This document shows, one piece after another, positions 22,737-31,008 of a stretch of DNA of 35,296 nucleotides. This stretch comes from Acidobacteriota bacterium. GTDB lineage: Bacteria; Acidobacteriota; Vicinamibacteria; Marinacidobacterales; SMYC01. The notes beneath the pieces were generated by a model. The model worked only from the letters and a program-made list of their open reading frames with translations, had not been told where the DNA came from and did not search any database. Each line of letters starts with the position of its first letter. The stretch's first letter is position 1. The stretch covers positions 1 to 35,296 of the forward strand of contig SMYC01000264.1 in NCBI GenBank assembly GCA_004356105.1, in the 5' to 3' direction. Both the position numbers and the translations under genes were made by a program.

Positions 22737-24085
22737 TGCGGGGCGTCCCCGCGGCCGCTTCCCGCAAGCTCGTCACGCGCCACGAAATAGCGGCTCACGA
22801 CCGAGACCAACCGGGGCGGCACCTCGTAGATTTGATTGTGAACGATGTCGCTCCATACGAGACGTTGGCGATCCATCAGTCCGAGGCCGAATTGCACCAT
22901 CAGCGCCACGTTCCACGCCACGACGACGCTTGCGAGCGCGGCAACGCCGGCACGCCTGACGTGCGGCACAAGAAAAGCGAAGAACGCCGCCCCCCACACG
23001 GCGAAGATCACCGTCGCCCCAACAAATCGACGGGCGCCAAAAGCCCCCGCTTGTGTCCATGAGTCCACGGCGCCGGAGATCCAGACTTGCGACAAGAGAC
23101 CAAGAAAGAGTGCGACCCCCGCCTCGCGCTCGCGGCGCAGAAACAACAACCCGCCCGCCGTGAATAGCAGGAGGACCGGGCTCCAAAAATAGAGGCCATG
23201 TTCAGGAGAGAAGAGGACTTGAAAAAAATGCGGTGAGTACCACGCCATCTTGTTTTGCACGTGCGACGATGGCAGCGGCTCTCCGTTCAGAATCTGATAC
23301 ACGACGAGTTGAGGGAGGAAAACGAGAAAAGCGGCGAGCCCGAACGCCGCCAACCGCTTGACGCGATCCTCCGTCGCGACCGCCGGGACGAGCGCAGCCA
23401 CTGCGAATAAAAAGTCCTGCTCGCGCACGAGCGCCATGAGGCCCGCCGACGCGCCCCAAACCGCCCAGCGGGAAGCGCTTGGCCGGGCCTGCACCCACGG
23501 CCCGATACTGAAGAAGACAGCGACCGCAAACAAAGAAGCCGCGTGGCTCATCCCGGGTGCTATGTACATGTAATAAGCGACGGGGGTGCCCCACCAGAGG
23601 ACGAGGATAGCGAGGAAGCACACGAAGGGCTCGGCGAAGCGGCGGGCGAGCCGATAGCTGAGAAAAAGACCGATGGCGCCATAGAGCGCGGAGGCGAGCG
23701 TGACCAAAAGCCGATAAGTCTGCGACATACCGTCCGCGGCCACATCCACGCCGTGGCTTCCAACAAAAACGAGCCCTGCATGGGCGGCGACGTAAAAAGG
23801 CGACCACAGCACGGCCGTGCCGATGGGGGCAAAGTTCAGCTTCAAGCCGGTCGCCGTCTCGCGATCGAGGAAGGTCTCTTTGAAGCCTTGCCGGCCGTCC
23901 GGATCCTCTTCGTAGAAATAGGTGTACTCGTCGGTAAAGTCGAGGTCGAAGTCGAAGAGCACCGACGGTAGATAAGAGAAATATTCCACCGCGTCCGATT
24001 CGGAGATCCGAGGGCTCACGAGAACGAGCGAGCCGAGAAGCAGTACTCCTAAAACTAGCTCCGTTTTGTCCCGAAAGATCTTCAT
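22733..24085 (-). CDS. Polytopic GT-C-like membrane glycosyltransferase
   Basis: A 450-residue integral membrane protein with about ten hydrophobic segments. After the first (ELVLGVLLLGSLVLVSP) comes SESDAVEYFSYLPSVLFDFD and LDFTDEYTYF, matching the acidic first external loop of GT39/PMT-like mannosyltransferases, where an Asp acts in catalysis. GTPVAYYMYIAPGMSHAASL and GALMALVREQDF-like loops (here GLMALVREQDFLF) also fit this group. These enzymes move a sugar from a polyprenyl-phosphate carrier to lipid or protein on the outer face of the inner membrane. The acceptor is unknown. It starts at ATG 24085, overlapping the upstream stop by 4 bp. Confidence 0.78.
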   Translation of the reverse strand: MKIFRDKTELVLGVLLLGSLVLVSPRISESDAVEYFSYLPSVLFDFDLDFTDEYTYFYEEDPDGRQGFKETFLDRETATGLKLNFAPIGTAVLWSPFYVAAHAGLVFVGSHGVDVAADGMSQTYRLLVTLASALYGAIGLFLSYRLARRFAEPFVCFLAILVLWWGTPVAYYMYIAPGMSHAASLFAVAVFFSIGPWVQARPSASRWAVWGASAGLMALVREQDFLFAVAALVPAVATEDRVKRLAAFGLAAFLVFLPQLVVYQILNGEPLPSSHVQNKMAWYSPHFFQVLFSPEHGLYFWSPVLLLFTAGGLLFLRREREAGVALFLGLLSQVWISGAVDSWTQAGAFGARRFVGATVIFAVWGAAFFAFLVPHVRRAGVAALASVVVAWNVALMVQFGLGLMDRQRLVWSDIVHNQIYEVPPRLVSVVSRYFVARDELAGSGRGDAPQ

Positions 24086-24924
24086 GAGGATTTTCGGAGA
24101 AGGAGCTCCAGGTTACTAATAATGATGTTCTGGGTGAACCCGTTCCGCTCGAGCGCGCTCCGAAGAAAATCCGGAAGGTTCCGGGCGAAAAAACCGCTCA
24201 CATGGCGCTCTTCCATCACCACGTCGAAGCCGACTTTCTCGAGCCATCGGTGGACACCCGACACCGTCACTTTCTGGATCAGATCGTCCTCTTTGGTCTC
24301 GCCGCGCTCCGCCATCAGCTTGAACGTGTTCGACTCTCTCGGCTCTTTCAGCCATCCCGGCCTTTTTCGGGCGATGTAGAAGTTCAGCCTGAAGGCCCAG
24401 CTTCGTGGCAACAGAAGATGGATCGGGATCGGGATGCGCAGCCTCGAGAGGTGCGCGCCGGCAAAACTGAGATAAGGCGGGGTCTGAAGAAACAAAACGC
24501 CATCGGGCCGCAGCACGCGATGGCATTCCGCGAGATAGGATTCCGGCAAACGCACGTGCTCGATGACCGAGTGAGACAGCACGATATCGAAGCTCTCCGC
24601 GGTGAATGGAAGCGCAGCGCCGTCGCCTTGCACGAAATGCGCATTATCGATCTTACGCTCGCGCGCAAACCGCACGCCCGCATCACCGAACTTGTTCTTG
24701 ATATCGAGCCCGATAGCTTGATCACACTCCTCGGCGAAGGACACGGCGATGCCGCCCGAGCCGCAGCCCGCGTCGAGGACGCGGCCTTTTACGTCGATAC
24801 CGTCCCGTTCGAGCCGCTTCAGGATCTTGGCGCTGCGGTAATACTCGAAGAGCGCGTAGTGATAGCTCGAGCGGAATCGGATCTCTGCGTGCTCGCGGAT
24901 GGCGTCGTTTCTGACCTCACGCAA
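24082..24924 (-). CDS. SAM-dependent methyltransferase (class I)
   Basis: A 280-residue methyltransferase: VLDAGCGSGGIAVSFAEECD (motif I), AIGLDIKNK, FVQGDGAALPFTAESFDIVL, HSVIEHVRLPESYLAECHRV and LRPDGVLFLQTPPYLSF. The C-terminal third (residues 170-280) is basic and hydrophobic, as in glycan-cluster methyltransferases. TTG at 24924 is chosen: the frame is open to 25212, but that part lies antisense-free inside the glycosyltransferase gene and is Ser/Arg-rich shadow sequence. GAGG lies 6 bases before the TTG, and LALREVRNDAIREHAEIR begins the plausible protein. It overlaps the upstream glycosyltransferase stop by 8 bp and the next start by 4 bp. Confidence 0.85.
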   Translation of the reverse strand: MREVRNDAIREHAEIRFRSSYHYALFEYYRSAKILKRLERDGIDVKGRVLDAGCGSGGIAVSFAEECDQAIGLDIKNKFGDAGVRFARERKIDNAHFVQGDGAALPFTAESFDIVLSHSVIEHVRLPESYLAECHRVLRPDGVLFLQTPPYLSFAGAHLSRLRIPIPIHLLLPRSWAFRLNFYIARKRPGWLKEPRESNTFKLMAERGETKEDDLIQKVTVSGVHRWLEKVGFDVVMEERHVSGFFARNLPDFLRSALERNGFTQNIIISNLELLLRKSS

Positions 24925-26035
24925 GGCAAGCCTCGTAGAGGTCGAGATAGGCCCGGACCGCGGTCGCCGGACGCAGCTCTTTCTCGATACGCGCCCTAGT
25001 CGCTTCCGACGAACGCGCGGCCCGATCGAGCTCGGTGCGGATGACTTTGGCGAGAGGCTCGATTTGCTCCCGTGGAACGATGCGGACATCGTCGGGAAAG
25101 AGCGCGCTGAGCTCGACACCTCCTGGGTGATCGGCCGAGACGATGCGAAGGCCGCACGCCAGCGCTTCCGCCGCCACCGTGGGAAAGGCTTCGAGTCTCG
25201 AAGGCAGCACAAAGAGATCCGCGGCGTAGTAGTAGCGCGGAAGCTCGCGGTTGTCGACGAGGCCGAGGAGCGTGACGACGCGCTCGAGCGAAAGCTCCCC
25301 GATCAAACTCTCGAGCTCGCCGCGCGATTCGCCTTCTCCCGCAATGAAGAGCTTGGCGTCTGGGAATTTTTGGAGCACGAACGGCATCGCCTCGACGAGA
25401 AAACGCTGCCCCGCCAGAGGATGAAGCCTCTTGACGTTGAGAAGAAGGGGGCCTTCGATGCCGAGCGCTTCGCGTGCTTCGCGGCGTTCGCCCTCGCTCG
25501 GGGCGCGAAAACGATCATCCACAGGCGGGTAAATGATCGCGGGATGTTTGGGGACGATGCCGAGCTCGATGGAGCGTTCGAGCAACAGGCGACTGTAAAA
25601 GGTCACATGCTCCGCGTTCTCATTCATCCACAAGAACGGATCGATGAAGCGCGGCTCGTAGTGCCAGATCTCCGTTCCGTAATGCGTGAGGACGTAAGGC
25701 AAACCCCGCCCGCGGGCGATGGCCGCGGCTGCCTGGTTCATGAACGTATTGCTGTGGATGTGCACGACGTCCACGCCCTGAAACGCGTCGCGCGCTTTCC
25801 TGCGGACCGCAAACCACGTCTCGAGCTGACTCAAGCGAAGCTTGCGGCAGAGACCGTTGCGCGGGCGCGGGATGTAGTGAACGTCGGCGTTTTTTGGAAG
25901 GCGGAAGCGTGGCTCGAAGGCCATGAGCCGTACCTCGTGGCCGTCCGCGACGAGCCTGTCATGCAAAAGCTGTGGCAAGAGCGCGTTGGCCGCCTGATCG
26001 GGCGGAAGATGCGGGGTGACCATGCAGATCTTCAC
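24917..26035 (-). CDS. Family 4-type glycosyltransferase (GT-B)
   Basis: A 372-residue GT-B enzyme: MKICMVTPHLPPDQAANALL at the N-terminus, VDVVHIHSNTFMNQAAAAIA, VLTHYGTEIWHYEP, the donor-domain start LLLNVKRLHPLAGQRFLVEA, and PSRLEAFPTVAAEALACGLR with the E-x7-E motif, then SADHPGGVELSALFP. GTG at 26035 is used because it gives the usual MKI start and a 4-bp GTGA overlap with the deacetylase stop; a GTG at 26047 is in frame. The predicted role is sugar transfer from a nucleotide donor to a lipid-linked glycan at the cytoplasmic face. Confidence 0.88.
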   Translation of the reverse strand: MKICMVTPHLPPDQAANALLPQLLHDRLVADGHEVRLMAFEPRFRLPKNADVHYIPRPRNGLCRKLRLSQLETWFAVRRKARDAFQGVDVVHIHSNTFMNQAAAAIARGRGLPYVLTHYGTEIWHYEPRFIDPFLWMNENAEHVTFYSRLLLERSIELGIVPKHPAIIYPPVDDRFRAPSEGERREAREALGIEGPLLLNVKRLHPLAGQRFLVEAMPFVLQKFPDAKLFIAGEGESRGELESLIGELSLERVVTLLGLVDNRELPRYYYAADLFVLPSRLEAFPTVAAEALACGLRIVSADHPGGVELSALFPDDVRIVPREQIEPLAKVIRTELDRAARSSEATRARIEKELRPATAVRAYLDLYEACLA

Positions 26036-26979
26036 GCGTTCACCCACACCTCTCGGAACTCGCGGAAGGTCGCGCCCCGCGCGCCTTCTTGCGTCAGAAA
26101 GGCTAAAAGTGTCTCGAGCTCCCGATAGAACCGGTCCACGTCATCCCGGGTCTGGTTGTACGGGCTTCCGCCCGGAAGAAGCTCGCTCGAGTGAAAAATG
26201 ATGTTCGCCGTGGGCGCTTCACCATCCAAGACCCGTCGTGCGAGCGCGAGCATGTCTTCCGTCTTGGAGTAGGAAGGTCGAAGCCAGATGGGTCTTGTGA
26301 TTCGAAGAAGCCTCAAGGCCCGCCGAAACGGATAGGCGCGCGTGACATCGGCATAGGCGGTTTGCAGGATTCTCGGCCATTTACGATCGAGCGCGCTCGT
26401 GATGGGGATTTCGAGAAGTGTGCTCTCGCCCGGGCGGCGCGGATCTTCGCGGCTCAAGAAATAGGGCACGAGCGGCGCCCCCGCGAAGGACGGACCGCCT
26501 TTGCGCTTCTCGTTGAAGAACGGGTCGACGCTCGAGTCCACGAGATAGCCTTGCTCTTCAAGGATCGAAACGTGCCAGCCGGTGAAGCCGTTTCTTCCAG
26601 CGCGGTAGGACACGGGCGCTTCGTGCGCGACCTCCGCGACCGCGTCCGTCAGGACTTTCAGCTGTTCGCGAAAGTGCTCGGGCGACAAGTTCAACGGGTA
26701 CAGATGCCCGTCGGCGAGCGGCGGCGTCGACCACGGATGATGATGGGTCGCGATCTCGGCCCGTCCCGTTTGTGCGAGCTCGCGCAACACTTTCTTGGCG
26801 CCGCCATCGACCGCCATCTCGTGCGTCACGAGATAGGTCGGCGGCACACCGTAGCGATCGCAGAGCTCTTGAAGACGCGGAAGCTCATAGACGTTCTTCA
26901 CTGGGAGCGCCTTACGCGCGTTCGGCTCCCACTGATTGTCAGCTTCGGTATCGACTCCGAGAAGGATGCGCGTCTCCAT
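26032..26979 (-). CDS. Polysaccharide deacetylase-like protein
   Basis: A 315-residue protein of the NodB/polysaccharide-deacetylase superfamily in the form found in surface-glycan clusters. METRILLGVDTEADNQWEPN gives the acidic first motif, VPPTYLVTHEMAVDGG the next strand, EIATHHHPWSTPP the His-rich metal motif, SYRAGRNGFTGWHVSILEEQ the third, and IIFHSSELLPGGSPYNQTRD the last. It should remove acetyl groups, or bind N-acetylated sugars, in the glycan made by this operon. ATG at 26979 is chosen because the upstream stop overlaps it by one base (TGATG); the frame is open to 27024. It overlaps the next gene by 4 bp. Confidence 0.82.
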   Translation of the reverse strand: METRILLGVDTEADNQWEPNARKALPVKNVYELPRLQELCDRYGVPPTYLVTHEMAVDGGAKKVLRELAQTGRAEIATHHHPWSTPPLADGHLYPLNLSPEHFREQLKVLTDAVAEVAHEAPVSYRAGRNGFTGWHVSILEEQGYLVDSSVDPFFNEKRKGGPSFAGAPLVPYFLSREDPRRPGESTLLEIPITSALDRKWPRILQTAYADVTRAYPFRRALRLLRITRPIWLRPSYSKTEDMLALARRVLDGEAPTANIIFHSSELLPGGSPYNQTRDDVDRFYRELETLLAFLTQEGARGATFREFREVWVNA

Positions 26980-28088
26980 CAAGCTTCCCGATCCTGATCG
27001 GAATCTCCGAACGTGACGTGCCACCGGGACGTGTCGCGGAAAAACCTCTCGTCGACGTGGTCACTTCGGATACGCACGCAAAACTGCATGGGGCTTTCGA
27101 GCCGCATGAAGCCTTTATTGGCGAGCCGCGAGGCGATTCGGCGATCGAAAGTGAAGGTTTGCATGCGAGCCGCGCCCCGCTCACGCGCCCAAGCAAAAGC
27201 CTGGTCGAGCAGAGCCCCTATCGTAGCTTTGTCCTCGGGATAAGCAAGGAGGTCGACGAGCAGAGCGAGTGGGACGCCGTTTCTCTTCGTCAACCGCAGG
27301 ACGATGTAGCCCGAGAGCTCGCCGCCTCGGTGCGCCTCGAAGACGTCATAGTTGACGTGCGGTACAAGGCGGTACTTCCACTCGAGGTAGCGCGCCTTGC
27401 GTTCGGCAATGAAGTCGAAGTAGGGCGCGACGCGCTCCCACAGTGCGTCATAGGCATCGTCGAAGGGTTCCACGGCTGGACGCGTCTCGACCGTGTGGCG
27501 AGCACGGGTCTTGCGCTCAGGAAAGACGAGCCAGAAGAACAAAGACACGAAGGGCGCGAGCACAGCCGCACCGGCCGCGCCGAGACGGCGTTTCAGAAGG
27601 CCACGAACGTCGAGCACTTTCGAGAAGCAGGGAACCGGGCCGACATCCTCCCAGTTCAGCTTCCTGAAGAGCGTATAAGAGGAGACCGACAAGCCAAGCC
27701 CTAGCGAAGCCTCTACTTGCTGGTCCCAGTAGAGAAAGAGCCGCGAGCCAATGCCCTTTCGCTGGAGGTTGGGGCCAACCATGACGTCCATGCCCCAGGA
27801 GGCTCGCAGGATCTTGTCCAGAACTTTGAGCCTAACCGGCATCGTCGCATATTGGCCGAGCACCCGATCGCCTTCTTTGGCCACCCAGATTTCGGGGCCT
27901 TCGGGCGAGCAGTTCGGGTTGTCTTCGTACTGCCAGCGCCAGCGCTCGCGGCTGTTCTCGGTGGCTTTCGCGCCAAAGACCTCTCGATACATGGCTTCGA
28001 GCGGGCCTCTATCGGCTTCCAAGCGTCGCGCGATCGCGATTTTCCCTCCCCGGCGGCTTGCAGCCGTCATCGTCGGTGCAGAAGACAT
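26979..28088 (-). CDS. GNAT-family acetyltransferase
   Basis: A 369-residue protein with two GNAT-like halves. Residues 10-150 show AIARRLEADRGPLEAMYREV, RWRWQYEDNPNCS, IWVAKEGDRVLGQYATMPV and the acetyl-CoA loop VGPNLQRKGIGSRLFLYWDQ (the Q/RxxGxG/A motif). The second half has YDVFEAHRGGELSGYIVLRL and a similar ending with LLDQAFAWARERGAARMQTF. A hydrophobic segment (AAVLAPFVSLFFWLVFP) sits between them. It is first in the nine-gene operon, so glycan or sugar-amine acetylation is a fair guess. The start is uncertain among ATG 28088, ATG 28070 and GTG 28112. Confidence 0.8.
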   Translation of the reverse strand: MSSAPTMTAASRRGGKIAIARRLEADRGPLEAMYREVFGAKATENSRERWRWQYEDNPNCSPEGPEIWVAKEGDRVLGQYATMPVRLKVLDKILRASWGMDVMVGPNLQRKGIGSRLFLYWDQQVEASLGLGLSVSSYTLFRKLNWEDVGPVPCFSKVLDVRGLLKRRLGAAGAAVLAPFVSLFFWLVFPERKTRARHTVETRPAVEPFDDAYDALWERVAPYFDFIAERKARYLEWKYRLVPHVNYDVFEAHRGGELSGYIVLRLTKRNGVPLALLVDLLAYPEDKATIGALLDQAFAWARERGAARMQTFTFDRRIASRLANKGFMRLESPMQFCVRIRSDHVDERFFRDTSRWHVTFGDSDQDREA

Positions 28089-28146
28089 GGTCGAAGAAGA
28101 GGATCCTAGCACGAGGCTCGTGCTGGAGCACCGCGGCGCTCGGTTC

Positions 28147-28341
28147 CTAATCCGGGGGCATGACGAGAGCGAGGATCACATAGACGAGGATGCCGGGAAA
28201 AGCGGCCGAGCAGATCGAGACCAGCACATAGGCAACCCGGACAATCGTGGGATCCCAACCGAGCCACTTGGAAAGGCCGCCGCAGACACCGAGGATCATG
28301 CGGTCGTTGCTCGAGCGCATGAGCCGATTCGTGCTCTTCAT
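28147..28341 (-). CDS. PspC-domain membrane protein
   Basis: A 64-residue protein that is nearly all PspC domain: RLMRSSNDRMILGVCGGLSK, WLGWDPTIVRVAYVLVSICS, then a membrane segment (FPGILVYVILALVMPPD). PspC domains in small proteins sit in the inner membrane and are linked to envelope-stress responses. ATG at 28341 follows a weak GTGAG. It is 58 bases upstream of the acetyltransferase gene and on the same strand, so it may share a transcript, but there is no overlap. Confidence 0.85.
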   Translation of the reverse strand: MKSTNRLMRSSNDRMILGVCGGLSKWLGWDPTIVRVAYVLVSICSAAFPGILVYVILALVMPPD

Positions 28342-28368
28342 CTCACGAGAAGATTACCACAAGACCTG

Positions 28369-28397
28369 TTGAACCAAGGGTCCGCGTCCTTTATCCT
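28369..28397 (+). promoter_or_regulatory. Sigma70-type promoter of a small membrane-protein gene
   Basis: TTGAAC (28369-28374), exactly 17 bases, TATCCT (28392-28397). The ATG of the gene is at 28406, so transcription would start at or next to the start codon; no ribosome binding site is visible. This suggests a leaderless mRNA. Confidence 0.6.
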
Positions 28398-28405
28398 CTC
28401 GTTTC

Positions 28406-28684
28406 ATGGGCTGTCTCGTCGGTTGCGTCGCACTCGCCTTCCCCCGTTTGGTGCTCTTCGTCATGTTCCTGACGAGCACCTATATCGGCCGCGCTTACGA
28501 GACAAACCTTTGGCCGGTGATGGGCTTTTTCTTCATGCCGCTCACGACGATTGCTTATGCCTGGGCGGTGAATGCGAACGGCACGGTGACGGGCGGCTAT
28601 CTCGTCATCGTGGTCGTCGCCGTCCTCATGGACCTGGGGACGTCGGGTAACGGCGCCCATCGCGGCGCCAAGCGGTGGGAGTAG
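28406..28684 (+). CDS. Small membrane protein, unknown
   Basis: A 92-residue protein with three hydrophobic segments: VALAFPRLVLFVMFLTSTYI, WPVMGFFFMPLTTIAYAWAV and GGYLVIVVVAVLMDLG, then a short charged tail. I do not recognise the family, though small three-helix proteins of this size with an LWPVxGxxxxPxTTLxYA-like core are widespread. It lies on the plus strand between two minus-strand genes and has its own promoter. Its end abuts the rhomboid stop codon (28684/28685) tail to tail. Confidence 0.7.
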   Translation: MGCLVGCVALAFPRLVLFVMFLTSTYIGRAYETNLWPVMGFFFMPLTTIAYAWAVNANGTVTGGYLVIVVVAVLMDLGTSGNGAHRGAKRWE

Positions 28685-29590
28685 CTATGGGTTGGGGAAG
28701 AAATTCAGCCCCGTTACGAACGAGACAATCACCGCGATGGCGGTGAGCGCGATGCAAACGACAGCGATGAGCAAGTGGTCGCCTCGCTCCGGCGTTAGCG
28801 GGTCGAGAAACTTCGCCACAAAATAGCCGCCAACGAGCCCGCCGAGATGGGCCTGATTGTCCACGCCGCGCATCACGATCCCGAAGACCGCGAACATGAT
28901 GGCGTAGTACTTCATCTGTTGCTCGAGGGCGGAGCTTCCCGTGCGCCGACTGTAATACCAGAGCGCGCCAAGGAGCCCAAAAACCGAGGCGGACGCCCCA
29001 ATGGTGAGCCGCGCTCCCGCGAGGCCGACGAAGGATAGAAGTGATAGAAGCCATCCAAACGGCAAATATGGGTAGATCAGCATCGCCACGCTGCTGAACG
29101 TGAACCCGGTGATACAAGCCACGGTATAGATGATGATCATCCGGCCCGCGCCGTAATACTCCGCGACGGCGGGCGCGAATCTCTGGACGATATACATGTT
29201 GAAGCCGATATGCATGAGCCCGCCATGGAGCCAGCCCGCACTCAGGACCGTCCACCAGCGGCCGAGCTCGAACACGGGGATGTGGCCGCTCGCCCCGAAG
29301 ATAAAGAGCGCGTTGGTGCTCGGGCTCAGCATGCTCATGAGCCCGCCCATCTGGATGCCTGAGGGGTCCACCGCGAGCGTCGCTATGTAGAGGAAGACGG
29401 AGCCGATGATGACGAGCTTGACGAAGCCCATGTCGCGGCCGAGCGCACGGATGGCCCCCCCGAATCCCCACATGCTGGGATTGCTGCGCCCGCAGTTGAA
29501 ACACGTCTCGTCGTTGATGCCCACGAGCCTGCCGCACGAGGAACAAAGGGCGGAGCCGGTCTTTTGTCGTTCGAACATCCTTGGTGGCAT
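28685..29590 (-). CDS. Rhomboid-family intramembrane protease with zinc ribbon
   Basis: A 301-residue protein. The N-terminal 35 residues form a zinc ribbon (Cys16, Cys19, Cys30, Cys33). A membrane domain with six or seven segments follows: WWTVLSAGWLHGGLMHIGFN (loop 1 and the H-x-x-x-H-x-x-x-N segment), TIGASASVFGLLGALW with the nucleophile Ser in GxS, and DNQAHLGGLVGGYFVAKFL with the catalytic His. The residue after the nucleophile is Ala where Gly is commonest, but the dyad is intact, so protease activity is likely. Rhomboids cleave membrane helices of partner proteins; the substrate is unknown. The ribosome binding site is weak; ATG 29578 is an alternative start. Confidence 0.9.
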   Translation of the reverse strand: MPPRMFERQKTGSALCSSCGRLVGINDETCFNCGRSNPSMWGFGGAIRALGRDMGFVKLVIIGSVFLYIATLAVDPSGIQMGGLMSMLSPSTNALFIFGASGHIPVFELGRWWTVLSAGWLHGGLMHIGFNMYIVQRFAPAVAEYYGAGRMIIIYTVACITGFTFSSVAMLIYPYLPFGWLLSLLSFVGLAGARLTIGASASVFGLLGALWYYSRRTGSSALEQQMKYYAIMFAVFGIVMRGVDNQAHLGGLVGGYFVAKFLDPLTPERGDHLLIAVVCIALTAIAVIVSFVTGLNFFPNP

Positions 29591-29595
29591 TCTAG

Positions 29596-29872
29596 CAGGC
29601 TCATGAAGAATTCACTCGCCTGCGCTCGGTCTCCTCGGAGCGAGCCGACTTTCAGCCTATTCGCGATCCGGGAAGCACTGCCCCTGTCGAGGACTTTCTC
29701 ACATTCTACACATGGCCCGCGGACTCGAAAACGGGCCAACCAGTGAATTGGCTCACCCTGCCTGTGGCTGACAAGCGATGGAACAAGAACCGGTCAAACA
29801 AGGGGGGCTTCATACAGGAAGCCACGGGCTGGAAGCCCAGCATTCTCCAACCCGTGGTCTACCTAGCGAACA
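29596..29872 (+). pseudogene. Orphan protein fragment without start codon
   Basis: The plus-strand frame from 29596 to about 29870 reads like a conserved protein: PVEDFLTFYTWPADSKTGQP, VNWLTLPVADKRWNKN, SNKGGFIQEATGWKPSILQP, VVYLANT. The Trp/Tyr/Pro-rich pattern and lack of stops suggest a once-coding sequence, but there is no ATG in frame. The only candidate start is GTG 29743, which would cut the motif, and the frame then runs into the alanine racemase gene antisense, stopping at 29973. I recall similar FYTWPxxxxTGxxxNWLxLPVxDKxW text in uncharacterised bacterial proteins but cannot name a family. Best read as a truncated remnant. Confidence 0.5.
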
Positions 29873-30985
29873 CTAAGCACGCGAATAGAATCGACGTGGA
29901 AGCGATGGATGGATACGGGCGAGGATCTCGTAAGCGATGGTGTCAGCCCAAGTCGCAACTTCGTCCGCGGTGATGGAGGCGCCGTTCTGCTCGCCGATGA
30001 GCACGACCTCATCTCCTGCGACAGCGTCGATGCCCGTGACATCCACCATGCACATATTCATCGCGACGCGGCCAGCAATCGGAGCGCGCCGGCCGCGCAC
30101 GAGCACAGCGCCGTGATTCGAGAGCCCGCGATCATAGCCGTCGTAATAGCCTAGCGGCAGGACACCGATCCGGCGATCCGACGTCGCGCGGAAGGTAAGG
30201 TCGTAGCCAACCGTGGCGCCCGCCGGCACGGTCTTCACCTGCGCGAGCCGACACTTCCACGAGAGCACGGGGCGGAGGTCGAGCCCTTGGGCAGCGGCCC
30301 TCGTCTCCTTCGACGGCCAGATGCCGTAGAGGCCGACCCCGACACGTCCGAGTGTCAGGCCACCTTGATCGTGGAGCAGGACCCCTGCGGTCGGAGACGC
30401 ATGGATCACGGACGGCTCGAGCCCTTGCTGTCGCATTAGCGTTATCGCGGTCTCGAAGCGAGCAAGCTGAGCTCGAGAAAAGGTCGAGCTCGGGTCTTCC
30501 ACGTCGGCGAAGTGCGTGTACGCGCCTTCCACTTCGAGCCCTTCGAGACCCGACAAGAACGTCGCCCACTCTTCGAGCTCATCCAGGCTGACGCCAAGGC
30601 GATGCAGACCGGTCTCGATCTTCAAATGAACGCGAGCCGGACGGCCGAGCGCTACGGCCGCCTTCGACAAAGCCTCCGCGACATCGCGGCGGAAGAGTGC
30701 TTGCCGGAAGCCAAGCTCGACCACGCGTTCCGCTTCTGACGTCTCCGTATGGCCGAAAATCAAAATGGGTTTTTCGAGCCCGCGAAGCTCTTCCGCCTCC
30801 GCGAGCGCGTCGACGGCGAGCCAGTCGACGTGGTCTCGAATCGCCGGCGCGATCAGGGCAGCGCCGTGTCCGTAAGCGTTGGCCTTCACGACCGCCATGA
30901 GCGCGTGGCTGTCGAGGCGTAATCGGAAGGTTTCGAGATTGCGGAGCAAGCACTCGCGGTCTAGCTCGATCCACGAGCCCGTCAT
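29873..30985 (-). CDS. alr: Alanine racemase
   Basis: A 370-residue PLP-dependent racemase that interconverts L- and D-alanine for peptidoglycan. The PLP lysine is Lys34 in MAVVKANAYGHGAALI. Other signatures are LKIETGLHRLGV, TLGRVGVGLYGIWP, the catalytic tyrosine in TVGYDLTFRA, and IAGRVAMNMCMVDVTGID. The length is standard and no lesion is seen. ATG at 30985 is 23 bases downstream of the stop of the membrane glycosyltransferase, so the two are probably co-transcribed. Its place among surface-glycan genes suggests a shared envelope role, but this may be chance. Confidence 0.95.
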   Translation of the reverse strand: MTGSWIELDRECLLRNLETFRLRLDSHALMAVVKANAYGHGAALIAPAIRDHVDWLAVDALAEAEELRGLEKPILIFGHTETSEAERVVELGFRQALFRRDVAEALSKAAVALGRPARVHLKIETGLHRLGVSLDELEEWATFLSGLEGLEVEGAYTHFADVEDPSSTFSRAQLARFETAITLMRQQGLEPSVIHASPTAGVLLHDQGGLTLGRVGVGLYGIWPSKETRAAAQGLDLRPVLSWKCRLAQVKTVPAGATVGYDLTFRATSDRRIGVLPLGYYDGYDRGLSNHGAVLVRGRRAPIAGRVAMNMCMVDVTGIDAVAGDEVVLIGEQNGASITADEVATWADTIAYEILARIHPSLPRRFYSRA

Positions 30986-31008
30986 TTCTCTATTCCCAAA
31001 TCAGACGC

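Noticed and set aside
24899..26128. 409-residue plus-strand open frame over the glycosyltransferase gene
   Set aside because: It is antisense to a glycosyltransferase with all expected motifs; its composition is Arg/Asp/Glu-rich without any family pattern.
29822..29857. Hairpin CCACGGG...CCCGTGG with inner GCTGG/CCAGC, considered as terminator of alr or REP element
   Set aside because: No T tract follows on the minus strand, and the bases read as protein-like codons of the orphan fragment (ATGWKPSILQPVV).
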